Shown here piece after piece: positions 55,002 to 64,000 of a DNA stretch of 64,000 nucleotides; the stretch's first letter is position 1, and each line of letters opens with the position of its first letter. The stretch is from the NCBI RefSeq assembly GCF_002259485.1, contig NZ_NPGA01000003.1, forward strand, positions 62,001 through 126,000, in the 5' to 3' direction. The notes beneath the pieces are model-generated. The model did not search any database. It had not been told where the DNA came from and was given only the letters and a program-made list of their open reading frames with translations. The translations under genes and the position numbers were made by a program. This stretch comes from Rhodococcus sp. 14-1411-2a. Its GTDB lineage: Bacteria; Actinomycetota; Actinomycetes; Mycobacteriales; Mycobacteriaceae.

Positions 55002-56756
55002 TCATGCAACACCCGAATGCTCGACGGGCATCGCCGAGGAACCCGACCGAATCTCCACGATCGGCAGTCGCAGACCACCCGGAGCATCCACCGGGACGAC
55101 CGGAGAGTTCGGGGCGATCGGATCGAGACGCTGGTACGGCAGCCCCTGTGCCGGACGGAGATCCAGCTCGCCCTTGTTCGGCCACAGTGCGGCGGAACGC
55201 TCGGCCTGCGCGCTGATGGTCAACGACGGGTTCACTCCGAGGTTGGCCGATACGGCGGCCCCGTCGACCACGCTGAGCGTCGGGTAGCCGTGGACGCGGT
55301 GGTACGGATCGATGACACCGTGCTCGGCATCCGAGGCGATGGCACACCCACCGAGGAAGTGGGCCGTGAGCGGGATGTTGAACAATTCTCCCCAGGTACC
55401 GCCCGCGACGCCGCCGATCTTCTTCGCGATGCGTCGGGTGGCGTCGTTGCCCTCGGGGATCCACGTCGGGTTGGGCTGGCCGTGCCCCTGCTTGCTCGAG
55501 ATCTTCCGGCCGAAGGCACCACGCTTGGTGAACGTGGTGATCGAATTGTCGAGGTTCTGCATCACCAGCGCGATGATGGTGCGCTCGCTCCAGTGCCGGA
55601 CGTTGACGACGCGCAGGAACTGAATCGGGTGCGCGATCAGCGCGAACACGAACTTGAGCCACCGCGGCACTCGTCCGCCGCCGTCGGTCATCAGGGTCTG
55701 CAGCATGCCCATCGCGTTCGAGCCCTTGCCGTAGCGGCACGGTTCGATGTGGGTGTTGGGGCTGGGATGGAACGAGGACGTGATCGCGACTCCGCGGGTG
55801 AGGTCCATGTTCGGATCGACCGCCAGCTTGGCCGCTCCGACGATCGACTCGGAGTTGGTGCGTGTCAGCTCCCCGAGCGTGTCCGACAGACGGGGCAGCG
55901 CGCCGGTGTCCTTCATCTTGTGCAGCAGGTTCTGCGTGCCCCAGGTGCCGGCCGCCAGCACGACGTTGGCTGCGCTGTAGGTCTTGCGCCCCTTGCGCAG
56001 CCGAGCGCCGGTGCGTTCGGTGTCGACGTCCCAGGTGCCGTCGGATCGCGGAACGAGACCGGTGACGGTCGTCATCGGCACGATCTCGGCTCCCGCGCGC
56101 TCGGCCAGGCCGAGGTAGTTCTTCAGCAGGGTGTTCTTGGCTCCGTGGCGGCAACCGGTCATGCACTCGCCGCACTCGATACATCCGGTGCGTTCGGGAC
56201 CTGCGCCGCCGAAGTACGGGTCCGGGACGGTCTTGCCGGGCTCGTCTCCGAAGAACACGCCCACCGGGGTCTGGATGAAGGTGTCGGCAACGCCCATGTC
56301 CTCGGCAACCGACTTCATCACCTCGTCGGCGGGGGTCATGTGCGGGTTGCGCACGACGCCGAGCATGCGGGTGGCCTGGTCGTAGAACGGGGAGAGTTCA
56401 CTGCTCCAGTCGGTGATGTGCGCCCACTGCTTGTCCTCGAAGAACGGTGCCTGAGGCTTGTAGAGGGTGTTCGCGTAGTTCAGCGAACCGCCGCCGACTC
56501 CGGCACCGGCGAGGATGAGGCAGTCGCGCAGCAGGTGCACGCGCTGGATGCCGTAGAGGCCGAGCTTCGGTGCCCACAGGAAACGCTTGAGGTCCCAGCT
56601 GTTCTTCGCGAAGTCCTTGTCCTCGAAGCGCTGCCCGGCTTCCAGGATGCCGACGCGGTATCCCTTCTCCACCAGGCGCAGCGCGGTGACACTTCCGCCG
56701 AAGCCCGAACCGACGATCAAGACGTCGTAATCCGTGGCGCGAACAGCTGAACCCAT
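55002..56756 (-). CDS. choD: GMC-family FAD oxidoreductase (ChoD type)
   Basis: 584 residues from MGSAVRATDYDVLIVGSGFGGSV, with GGAGG five bases before the ATG. The FAD motif GSGFGGS is at the N-terminus, followed by GAGVGGGSLNYANTLY. A Cys-rich element CIECGECMTGCRHGAKNT and a C-terminal HFLGGCAIA and NLGVNPSLTISAQAER complete the family pattern. Orthologues are called cholesterol oxidase ChoD, but that activity is doubtful for the mycobacterial protein. The 186-bp gap upstream separates it from guaB3. Confidence 0.88.
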   Translation of the reverse strand: MGSAVRATDYDVLIVGSGFGGSVTALRLVEKGYRVGILEAGQRFEDKDFAKNSWDLKRFLWAPKLGLYGIQRVHLLRDCLILAGAGVGGGSLNYANTLYKPQAPFFEDKQWAHITDWSSELSPFYDQATRMLGVVRNPHMTPADEVMKSVAEDMGVADTFIQTPVGVFFGDEPGKTVPDPYFGGAGPERTGCIECGECMTGCRHGAKNTLLKNYLGLAERAGAEIVPMTTVTGLVPRSDGTWDVDTERTGARLRKGRKTYSAANVVLAAGTWGTQNLLHKMKDTGALPRLSDTLGELTRTNSESIVGAAKLAVDPNMDLTRGVAITSSFHPSPNTHIEPCRYGKGSNAMGMLQTLMTDGGGRVPRWLKFVFALIAHPIQFLRVVNVRHWSERTIIALVMQNLDNSITTFTKRGAFGRKISSKQGHGQPNPTWIPEGNDATRRIAKKIGGVAGGTWGELFNIPLTAHFLGGCAIASDAEHGVIDPYHRVHGYPTLSVVDGAAVSANLGVNPSLTISAQAERSAALWPNKGELDLRPAQGLPYQRLDPIAPNSPVVPVDAPGGLRLPIVEIRSGSSAMPVEHSGVA

Positions 56757-56887
56757 GGTGACCTCCGCTACATCCGATGCTGTCGAACAGTATGCACACC
56801 CCCATGTGACTACCGCCACAAGCGATTCTAGCTGTTACGAGAGGTATCACCAACCCAGGGTCGACTTACGTGGACGCCATGCAGCAG

Positions 56888-56929
56888 AAAGGGCGCGCAC
56901 CCCCCGTGCGAGAGGAGTACGCGCCCTTT
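56888..56929 (-). terminator. Terminator hairpin downstream of guaB3
   Basis: AAAGGGCGCG (56888-56897) pairs with CGCGCCCTTT (56920-56929); an inner GCAC/GTGC extends the stem. It begins 14 bp past the guaB3 stop. A-rich and T-rich stem ends give a U-rich 3' side. Confidence 0.75.
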
Positions 56930-56942
56930 GGAACAGACGTCG

Positions 56943-58082
56943 TCAGGCCCTGACGTTCAGGCCCACCTTCTGGAATTCCTTGAGATCGGAGTATCCGGAC
57001 TTCGCCATCGACCGACGCAGTCCGCCGACGAGGTTGATCGAGCCGTACGACTCACGCGACGGTCCGTTGAGCACCTGATCCAGGCTCGGACGGTCCCCCG
57101 CCGACATCGGCAGCAGCGCACCGCGCGGCATGGACGGATGCGCCGCGGCGGACGGCCAGTACCAACCTCCGCCGGGAGCCTCGGCAGCGACGGCCAGCGG
57201 AGCACCGAGAACCGCAGCATCGGCCCCGCAGGCGATGGCCTTGGCGAGCGCACCGGAGGTGGTGATGTCGCCGTCGGCGATGACGTGCACGTAGCGCCCG
57301 CCGGTTTCGTCCAGGTAGTCCCGACGCGCCGCGGCCGCATCGGCGATGGCGGTGGCCATCGGAACGCCGATACCGAGCACCTCACCGGTGGTCGTGCCAC
57401 CTTCGACCGAGCCGTAACCGACGATGACGCCTGCCGCACCGGTACGCATCAGGTGCAGTGCGGTGCGGTGATCGCTCACGCCGCCGGCGATGACGGGAAC
57501 GTCGAGTTCCGCGATGAAGGTCTTGAGGTTGAGCGGCTCGTCCTCGCCGTGTGCCACGTGCTCGGCGGAGATGATCGTGCCCTGGATGACCAGCAGATCG
57601 AGGCCCGATGCAACGAGGGCAGGGGTGAGCGAGCGAGCGTTCTGGGGGCTCACCCGAACGGCGACGGTCACCCCGGAGTCACGGACCTGACCGACCGCTG
57701 CGGCCAGCAGATCCGGCCGGAGCGGTGCGGCGTGCAGTTCCTGCAGGAAGGCGATCGGCGCGTCGGGATCGAGATCGGTCTCGGCGATGTGGATCAGCTG
57801 ATCGATCTTGGCCTGCACGTCCGAGTGGCGCGCCCACAGCCCTTCACCGTTGATGACCCCCAGCCCACCCTGTCGACCCAGCTCGATCGCGAACTCGGGC
57901 GAGACCAGAGCATCGGTCGGATGCGCGAGGAGGGGAATGTCGAAGCGGTACGCGTCGAGCTGCCATGCCGTCGACACCTCCTTCGACGACCGGGTACGAC
58001 GGGACGGCACGATGTCGATGTCGTCCAGCTGGTAGGTGCGGCGGGCTTCTCTGCCCATGCCGATTTCAACGAGGTCGCGCAC
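56943..58082 (-). CDS. guaB3: GuaB3 family IMP dehydrogenase/GMP reductase homologue
   Basis: 379 residues, a TIM barrel without CBS domains. YQLDDIDIVPSRRTRS at the N-terminus replaces the FDDVLL motif. The catalytic loop that reads GPGSICTTR in GuaB2 reads GYGSVEGGTTTGEVLG, so the usual Cys is missing. Other marks are VIADGDITTSGALAKAIACGADA and GGLRRSMAKSGY. A GuaB3 of cyanobacteria has been described as a GMP reductase; for actinobacterial forms the activity is open. It is 56 bp downstream of guaB2. Confidence 0.9.
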   Translation of the reverse strand: MRDLVEIGMGREARRTYQLDDIDIVPSRRTRSSKEVSTAWQLDAYRFDIPLLAHPTDALVSPEFAIELGRQGGLGVINGEGLWARHSDVQAKIDQLIHIAETDLDPDAPIAFLQELHAAPLRPDLLAAAVGQVRDSGVTVAVRVSPQNARSLTPALVASGLDLLVIQGTIISAEHVAHGEDEPLNLKTFIAELDVPVIAGGVSDHRTALHLMRTGAAGVIVGYGSVEGGTTTGEVLGIGVPMATAIADAAAARRDYLDETGGRYVHVIADGDITTSGALAKAIACGADAAVLGAPLAVAAEAPGGGWYWPSAAAHPSMPRGALLPMSAGDRPSLDQVLNGPSRESYGSINLVGGLRRSMAKSGYSDLKEFQKVGLNVRA

Positions 58083-58138
58083 GCGCGCACCTTTCTACTT
58101 CGGGAGCGAATCGAATCGGCCCAAACAGGCCGAAGCGA

Positions 58139-59779
<1,641 letters not shown>

Positions 59780-59960
59780 TCATCTGTTCAGCGCCGTGAA
59801 CCATGGTATCGGCTAGGGCACAACCAGTGCGAATGCGTCTCGCTGTGAGTGGCTTCGAGCACCGAAACCCCGGTCCTCGGCGTTGTCGGTGGCAGGTACG
59901 TCCGGCATGTCGCGTTCGAACGGCTGGCGCAGACCCACCAGTCCTGCGTACCGTGGAGGC

Positions 59961-60365
59961 GTGCGCGATCAATTGCCTCCCGGTCTACCCCCGGATCCGT
60001 TCGCCGGAGACCCAGCCGACCCGTCGGCCGCCCTCGACGCCATCGAGCCAGGCCAGCCCCTCGATCCTCAGGAGCGATTGGCCGTCGAAGAGGACTTGGC
60101 GGACCTGGCTGTCTACGAGGCTCTCCTGGGCCACCGCGGCATCCGCGGTCTCGTCGTGTGCTGCGAGGACTGCCAGCAGGACCACTACCACGACTGGGAC
60201 ATGCTGCGTGCGAATCTGCTCCAGCTGCTCGTCGACGGCACCGTCCGGCCGCACGAGCCTGCCTACGACCCCGTACCCGACGCCTACGTGACCTGGGACT
60301 ACTGCCGAGGCTTCGCCGACGCTTCGATGAACGACGCGCTGCACGGCGACGGATTCGACAGCTGA
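59961..60365 (+). CDS. DUF5319 protein
   Basis: 134 residues from GTG (VRDQLPPGLPPDPFAGDP), the length and start seen in remembered Rv3412. The conserved centre is GIRGLVVCCEDCQQDHYHDW, with a CC-x2-C and HxH pattern that could hold a metal, and AYVTWDYCRGFADAS near the end. GGAGG abuts the start codon too closely for normal use, so a leaderless start is possible. Function unknown; it always sits by sigD-rsdA in this group as far as recalled. Confidence 0.86.
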   Translation: MRDQLPPGLPPDPFAGDPADPSAALDAIEPGQPLDPQERLAVEEDLADLAVYEALLGHRGIRGLVVCCEDCQQDHYHDWDMLRANLLQLLVDGTVRPHEPAYDPVPDAYVTWDYCRGFADASMNDALHGDGFDS

Positions 60366-60381
60366 CCTCCGACACTTCGCA

Positions 60382-60422
60382 ACGAAGAAGCCCGACACGA
60401 TGATCGTGTCGGGCTTCTTCGT
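60382..60422. terminator. Bidirectional terminator between DUF5319 and rsdA
   Basis: A 20-bp perfect inverted repeat with one central base: left arm contains GAAGAAGCCCGACACGAT, right arm ATCGTGTCGGGCTTCTTC. It lies between convergent genes and its CTTCTTC/GAAGAAG ends give pyrimidine-rich tails on both strands. Confidence 0.88.
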
Positions 60423-60446
60423 GTCCGCTGAAGGATCGAGAACCTG

Positions 60447-61463
60447 TCAGCTGCCGCCGGAGGGAACCGACATACGGTCGCGGTTCTCCGAGGAGCTGCT
60501 GCCTCCGGCGGTTGCCGTCGGCTGATCGGGCTCTTGCAGCACCGTCGGTGTGACGTCGGTGGTCGTTGTCGGACTCGGCGTCGTCGTCGTGGGCGGAACC
60601 TCGGGCGTCGTCGTTGCCGGAGCCGGAGTGCTCTGCACACCCGTGGTATCGGGCGTGACCTGATCCACCGGTGCCGGTGGCACGAAGACCTCCGGGCTGG
60701 GGAGCGGAGCCGGAACGACCGGAACCGGGGGCGGGACAGGCGCGGGCACCGTCAGTGCCTGCAACTCCTGCAGCAGACGTGCCAGCCACTGGTCGAGCTC
60801 GGCGCGCTGACCGTCGTCGAGAACAGCGGAACTGCTGTTCGACGCACCGTCGAGGAGTGCGCGAGCGGCAGTGGTGTCCCCCGAGGACAGGAGATTCTCC
60901 GCCTCTTGCAACTTCGACGTCGTATCGATCTGAGCGACAGTCGAATCCGCCTGCTCCGAGAAGACGACCGATTTGACGCTCCACAACGGATCGTCCGGCG
61001 TCGAGTTGTACGAGATGACCACCAGACCACCCATCACGACGGCGATCGCGGCTGCGGCACCGGCGATGGGACGCAGCAGACGCATGCGTCCACCGCGGTT
61101 GGCCGAGCTCGAGCGCGCCATGTCGGCGGCGAGCTTCTCGCGTTCGACGGAGGCGACGACCACGTCGAGGGAGGGTCCGGCCGGCATGGCCGGCGTGATC
61201 ACGTCTGCTCGCCAATTGGCCAACAGAAGGGCGAGTTGGTACTCGTCTGCGTCATCGGTGGCAATCGGTCCGTCGCCACTGATCGCGTCGATGAACGCAT
61301 CGTCACGACGTACGGCGACGAGGTCCACAGGACCACCGTCTGCGCCGATGTCGGCATAGGGATCGTTCTGCTTCGGTCCAGTGGAGTTCACGTGCTCACC
61401 GATACGCGAGATTCCGCGACTCGGCGTCTCACCGGGGCCACCGTGACCATTGTCCCTAGCCAT
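60447..61463 (-). CDS. rsdA: Anti-sigma-D factor RsdA
   Basis: 338 residues from MARDNGHGGPG. The cytosolic N-terminal part (about 45-105, VDLVAVRRDDAFIDAISG, QLALLLANWRADV) is the sigma-binding domain. One membrane segment follows (about 127-148, IAGAAAAIAVVMGGLVVISY), then an external part with an Asp/Ala-rich helical region and a long Pro/Thr-rich tail. It holds SigD at the membrane until proteolysis. It overlaps sigD by 8 bp. Confidence 0.93.
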   Translation of the reverse strand: MARDNGHGGPGETPSRGISRIGEHVNSTGPKQNDPYADIGADGGPVDLVAVRRDDAFIDAISGDGPIATDDADEYQLALLLANWRADVITPAMPAGPSLDVVVASVEREKLAADMARSSSANRGGRMRLLRPIAGAAAAIAVVMGGLVVISYNSTPDDPLWSVKSVVFSEQADSTVAQIDTTSKLQEAENLLSSGDTTAARALLDGASNSSSAVLDDGQRAELDQWLARLLQELQALTVPAPVPPPVPVVPAPLPSPEVFVPPAPVDQVTPDTTGVQSTPAPATTTPEVPPTTTTPSPTTTTDVTPTVLQEPDQPTATAGGSSSSENRDRMSVPSGGS

Positions 61464-62034
61464 ACATTTCACCTGCTCTCACAACTTCGTTCTTCAGTTT
61501 TGCGATAGCTCGGTGCTGAGCCACGCGGATAGCGCCTGCAGTGCTGCCGACGGCGGCTGCTGTTTCCTCGGCCGACAGTCCGACGATGAGTCGGAGCACC
61601 AGAATCTCGCGGTGCTTCGCAGGCAAGGTGTCCAGCAGTGCAGTCATCTGTCGACTCGACTCGGATTCGAGAGCGCGCTGCTCCGGTCCGTGCTCCATCG
61701 ACACGACATCTGGTACTTCGGCGGCCGGGTCCGATTTGTTACGCGAGGCACTGCGATGGGCGTCGGCGACCTTGTGAGCCGCGATGCCGTACACGAATGC
61801 CATGAACGGACGACCTTGATCCTGGTATCGCGGCAAGGCGGTCATGACTGCCAAACAGACCTCCTGCGCCACGTCGTCGGCCGAAAGCTGACCGCGCTCA
61901 GCCGAACCGACCCGTGCTCGGCAGTACCGAACGACGAGTGGTCGGATGAATTCCAAGACCCGGGACAGAGCCAGTCGATCGCCTTGCGCTGCGGCAACGA
62001 CGAAAGAGTCCAACTCCTCACCCGCACTGTTCAT
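61456..62034 (-). CDS. sigD: ECF RNA polymerase sigma factor SigD
   Basis: 192 residues from MNSAGEELDSFVVAAA. Region 2 is RVLEFIRPLVVRYCRARVG to DDVAQEVCLAVMTALPRYQDQGRPFMAFVYGIAAHKVAD; region 4 is LLDTLPAKHREILVLRLIVGLSAEETAAAVGSTAGAIRVAQHRA. In mycobacteria SigD works in stationary phase and starvation. It is controlled by the overlapping rsdA product. A dyad TTCCAC-N6-GTGGAA at 62083-62100 is in the upstream gap. Confidence 0.94.
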   Translation of the reverse strand: MNSAGEELDSFVVAAAQGDRLALSRVLEFIRPLVVRYCRARVGSAERGQLSADDVAQEVCLAVMTALPRYQDQGRPFMAFVYGIAAHKVADAHRSASRNKSDPAAEVPDVVSMEHGPEQRALESESSRQMTALLDTLPAKHREILVLRLIVGLSAEETAAAVGSTAGAIRVAQHRAIAKLKNEVVRAGEMYG

Positions 62035-62170
62035 CGTCGACAAATTTCCCCGCGTTACAGGTACGCACCCGCCTGGGAGCGCTTCCACGTGGTGGTGGAA
62101 CGAGACCAAGGATAGCGACACCACCCGGCCACAACCGAACCGATCGGTCCGCCTTCGACCCAGGTCCTGG

Positions 62171-62998
62171 TCAACCGACCGTCGAACCCCCCAGGCGATC
62201 GATGGCGGCGGCCAGGTCGGCGGACGAGGCCATCCCGGCGTCGACCCCGCCTGTTCCTTCGCAGAGCATCGTGGCGGCCCAGCGCAGGGGCAGCAGCCCG
62301 GCCATCTCCGCAGCGCAGGCCACCTGAACGGCCGACTCACGAGCACGACCGGTCTCACCGACACAGCTCAGCGCCGCCGCAGCCACCAAGTCGGTCTTGA
62401 CGATGTGGCGTAACGAATCGGCATCGTTGGCGAGAGCCCGAGCGGCCTCGGCGTGTCGGACCGCCCCTGGGCCGTCGCCGCGCATCATCGCCAGCTCGGC
62501 CGCTACCCACGACGCCCGTAGTGCCGGACGCCACAGCCCCTGACCGGCGGGGTCCTGCCGCTGCTCGGCACTGCGGGCCAACAGGGTGTCCGCGAGGCCG
62601 AAACGTCCGATTCCCAACGCATCTGCGGCCAGGCCGGTCAGCGCATCGCTCCGGGCCTCCACCGAGTCCGTCGATCTCGACGGTCCCCCGAGTCCGACGA
62701 GAAGGACCGCGATGCCGTCCCAGCGGCGGGCTCGCTCGTGTTCGCCCACCTGACGCAACCACGACGCCGTGGTCGACGCGTGCAGCGACCGAAGCTCCGC
62801 GCTGCGGGGTCGATACCGCCGAAGCTCGACTCCGGCTGCGCTGTACCGGCCCTGCCCTGCCAACGCGACACTGCGAAACCAGCTCTCTCGTGGATCGGTG
62901 GCTGCAGGCAGCGGGAATCGGCCGGGGTTGCCGCCGAATGCGGCGTCGAAGAGTTCGGACTGCGTCGCGGTGAACAGCGAGCTCTGCTCTGAAGGCAC
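62171..62998 (-). CDS. Rv3415c-type helical protein of the sigD locus
   Basis: 275 residues from GTG (VPSEQSSLFTATQ), the same length as remembered Rv3415c. It is Ala/Arg/Leu-rich with helical repeats (SWFRSVALAGQGRYSAAGVELRR, ASWVAAELAMMRGDGPGAVRHAEAARAL) suggestive of a TPR-like fold. Function unknown. It is upstream of sigD on the same strand (136 bp) and may share its regulation. Confidence 0.82.
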   Translation of the reverse strand: MPSEQSSLFTATQSELFDAAFGGNPGRFPLPAATDPRESWFRSVALAGQGRYSAAGVELRRYRPRSAELRSLHASTTASWLRQVGEHERARRWDGIAVLLVGLGGPSRSTDSVEARSDALTGLAADALGIGRFGLADTLLARSAEQRQDPAGQGLWRPALRASWVAAELAMMRGDGPGAVRHAEAARALANDADSLRHIVKTDLVAAAALSCVGETGRARESAVQVACAAEMAGLLPLRWAATMLCEGTGGVDAGMASSADLAAAIDRLGGSTVG

Positions 62999-63717
62999 GG
63001 AGGCAAGGGTAGGGCCATCGCCGATGACGAACGGCGTCCGAGTCCTACCGATACGACGCGACGCAATTGCGTGAGGCGAATTCACTGTCGGTCCGAAAAG
63101 GGACAACAACGCGTCGTTTCGCGCGCAGAGAATGCAGTTTTCAAGGAATTAACAATGTGAACACAGCCGACTCGAAGACGAGAATCTGAACGCTGTGTGG
63201 CGAATAGGTTAATCGGCGCAGTCGGTCACACGATCGGCAAGCGATGCGCCGCACGCCGTCCGTTCGCCCCTTCGGGTCCCGGACGGCGCTCCGCGCAATC
63301 GCGTCGGACACCTCGCGCGGCCTCGACCGAATGGATCGACGCCTCACCCGACGCGTGCCACGGAGCGGCCCGAAGCACCAACGAAACGCCTGTGAACAGG
63401 GAAAACATCAACTACGTCATGCCGGTCGCATCGAGCGATCACATTGACGACCGACGCCGGACGACTGAGCTCCGCGACTTCGCTTCGACAGCCGGAATGC
63501 CGATGCCCTTCCCATCGTCTCCCGTGTCGACGGATTCTTCAACAGGAAGGACACGCACGCGGGTGAGTCGAAGTAAATATCGCCCGTGTTAATTCTTTGC
63601 CCCATAACTATGCATTTGCACACGACAGAGAACTATTGACTCGATTTCGTCGATCCACATAACGTTGTCGGCATTCGGATCACGAATCCGAGAAGCCACA
63701 CCACCCTAGGAGTTTCC
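62999..63717. other. Long non-coding region upstream of whiB3
   Basis: 719 bp with no convincing gene. Several short frames exist but lack ribosome sites and coding bias. The stretch is less GC-rich than its surroundings, especially 63130-63230 and 63570-63680. A small dyad TCGGAT/ATCCGA flanks CACGA at 63675-63691, 27 bp before the whiB3 start. It probably holds the whiB3 promoter and a long 5' leader. Confidence 0.6.
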
Positions 63718-64000
63718 ATGCCGCAGCCGAATCACCTCCCTGGGCCGAACGCCGACATTTGGGATTGGCAGATGCACGGCCTGTGCCGTGGCGTCGATTC
63801 GTCCATGTTCTTCCACCCGGACGGCGAGCGGGGCCGGGCACGAGCACAGCGCGAGATGCGGGCGAAGGAAATGTGCCGTAGTTGCCCCGTCCTCGCCCAG
63901 TGCCGTACACACGCCCTCAACGTCAGCGAGCCCTACGGGATCTGGGGCGGAATGTCGGAGACCGAGCGAGAACTGCACGCTCGTCACAATCGCCGCCGCA
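63718..64000 (+). CDS. whiB3: WhiB3-type iron-sulfur redox regulator (runs off the right edge)
   Basis: The first 94 residues are visible, starting MPQPNHLPGPNADIWDWQ after CTAGGAGTT. The four cluster-binding Cys are present (LCRG, then MCRSCPVLAQC), followed by GIWGGMSE and a basic stretch. These match WhiB3 almost throughout as remembered, only the last few residues being cut. WhiB3 carries a 4Fe-4S cluster, responds to redox and NO, and binds the main sigma factor to control lipid and virulence genes in M. tuberculosis. Confidence 0.93.
   Translation, partial: MPQPNHLPGPNADIWDWQMHGLCRGVDSSMFFHPDGERGRARAQREMRAKEMCRSCPVLAQCRTHALNVSEPYGIWGGMSETERELHARHNRRR

Noticed and set aside
53556..56750. 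A 1064-codon open frame on the + strand
   Set aside because: It runs antisense to guaA and choD, both certain genes; its product is Arg/His/Gly-rich low-information sequence. High GC leaves antisense frames open.
55002..56756. Firm assignment as cholesterol oxidase
   Set aside because: Only the GMC/FAD family is certain from sequence; cholesterol oxidase activity of this orthologue group is doubtful.
62083..62100. TTCCAC-N6-GTGGAA dyad as a sigD operator
   Set aside because: One copy only, no similar site elsewhere in the window and no candidate regulator; left as a note.

Overview
The window is high-GC actinobacterial DNA of the mycolata type (order Mycobacteriales), most likely a Rhodococcus or close relative. 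The evidence is family content and gene order. dacB1-yhjD-trpS, metY-metX, folD, mfpA, trmL, dnaE2, acrA1, imuB-imuA', guaA, choD-guaB3-guaB2, a DUF5319 gene, rsdA-sigD, an Rv3415c-type gene and whiB3 occur in the same relative order as remembered for the Rv3330-Rv3416 arc of Mycobacterium tuberculosis. Rhodococcus-like insertions lie between these blocks. Species identity is inferred, not proven. No tRNA, rRNA, CRISPR array, prophage or insertion sequence was recognised.

1-10 kb: the 5' end of an acyl-CoA dehydrogenase gene; a three-gene CUT2-type sugar ABC transporter; a two-component system flanked on both sides by small exported proteins with Asp/Trp-rich tails and by related inverted repeats; then D,D-carboxypeptidase, YhjD-type membrane protein and tryptophanyl-tRNA synthetase. 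10-18 kb: exonuclease III, a YidC paralogue with two tiny tandem membrane-protein paralogues, a DUF4153 membrane protein with a two-component system, an iron-siderophore lipoprotein behind IdeR-like boxes, and an MFS exporter.

18-24 kb: methionine biosynthesis (metY-metX) behind a SAM-IV riboswitch that feeds a 29-codon leader ORF starting Met-Cys-Cys-Cys; DUF3017, folD, the gyrase-protecting pentapeptide protein MfpA and TrmL. 24-31 kb is more accessory: a secreted DUF6764-like protein, a 753-residue DUF222/HNH nuclease with a huge low-complexity linker, an MprB-like sensor that has lost its phosphorylatable His and its ATPase domain, two short-chain dehydrogenases, a MmyB-type regulator and a small phosphodiesterase. 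31-36 kb: a four-gene siderophore importer under an IdeR-like box.

36-49 kb: the DnaE2/ImuA'/ImuB mutasome in two pieces, each preceded by a LexA-type box, interleaved with an RND (MmpL) transporter, a double-SDR fatty acyl-CoA reductase, an alpha/beta hydrolase and a membrane Ser/Thr kinase. 48.5-53.4 kb: a MerR-type regulator fused to sliding-clamp (DnaN) domains, then a divergent PspC-type envelope-stress locus with two near-identical operators placed symmetrically. 53-64 kb: purine genes (guaA, guaB3, guaB2), a GMC oxidoreductase, the SigD/RsdA pair and the start of whiB3, which has an unusually long upstream region.

The most interesting items are the riboswitch plus poly-Cys leader, the MerR-clamp fusion, the pseudokinase, the Asp-rich two-component locus and the symmetric operators of the PspC locus.
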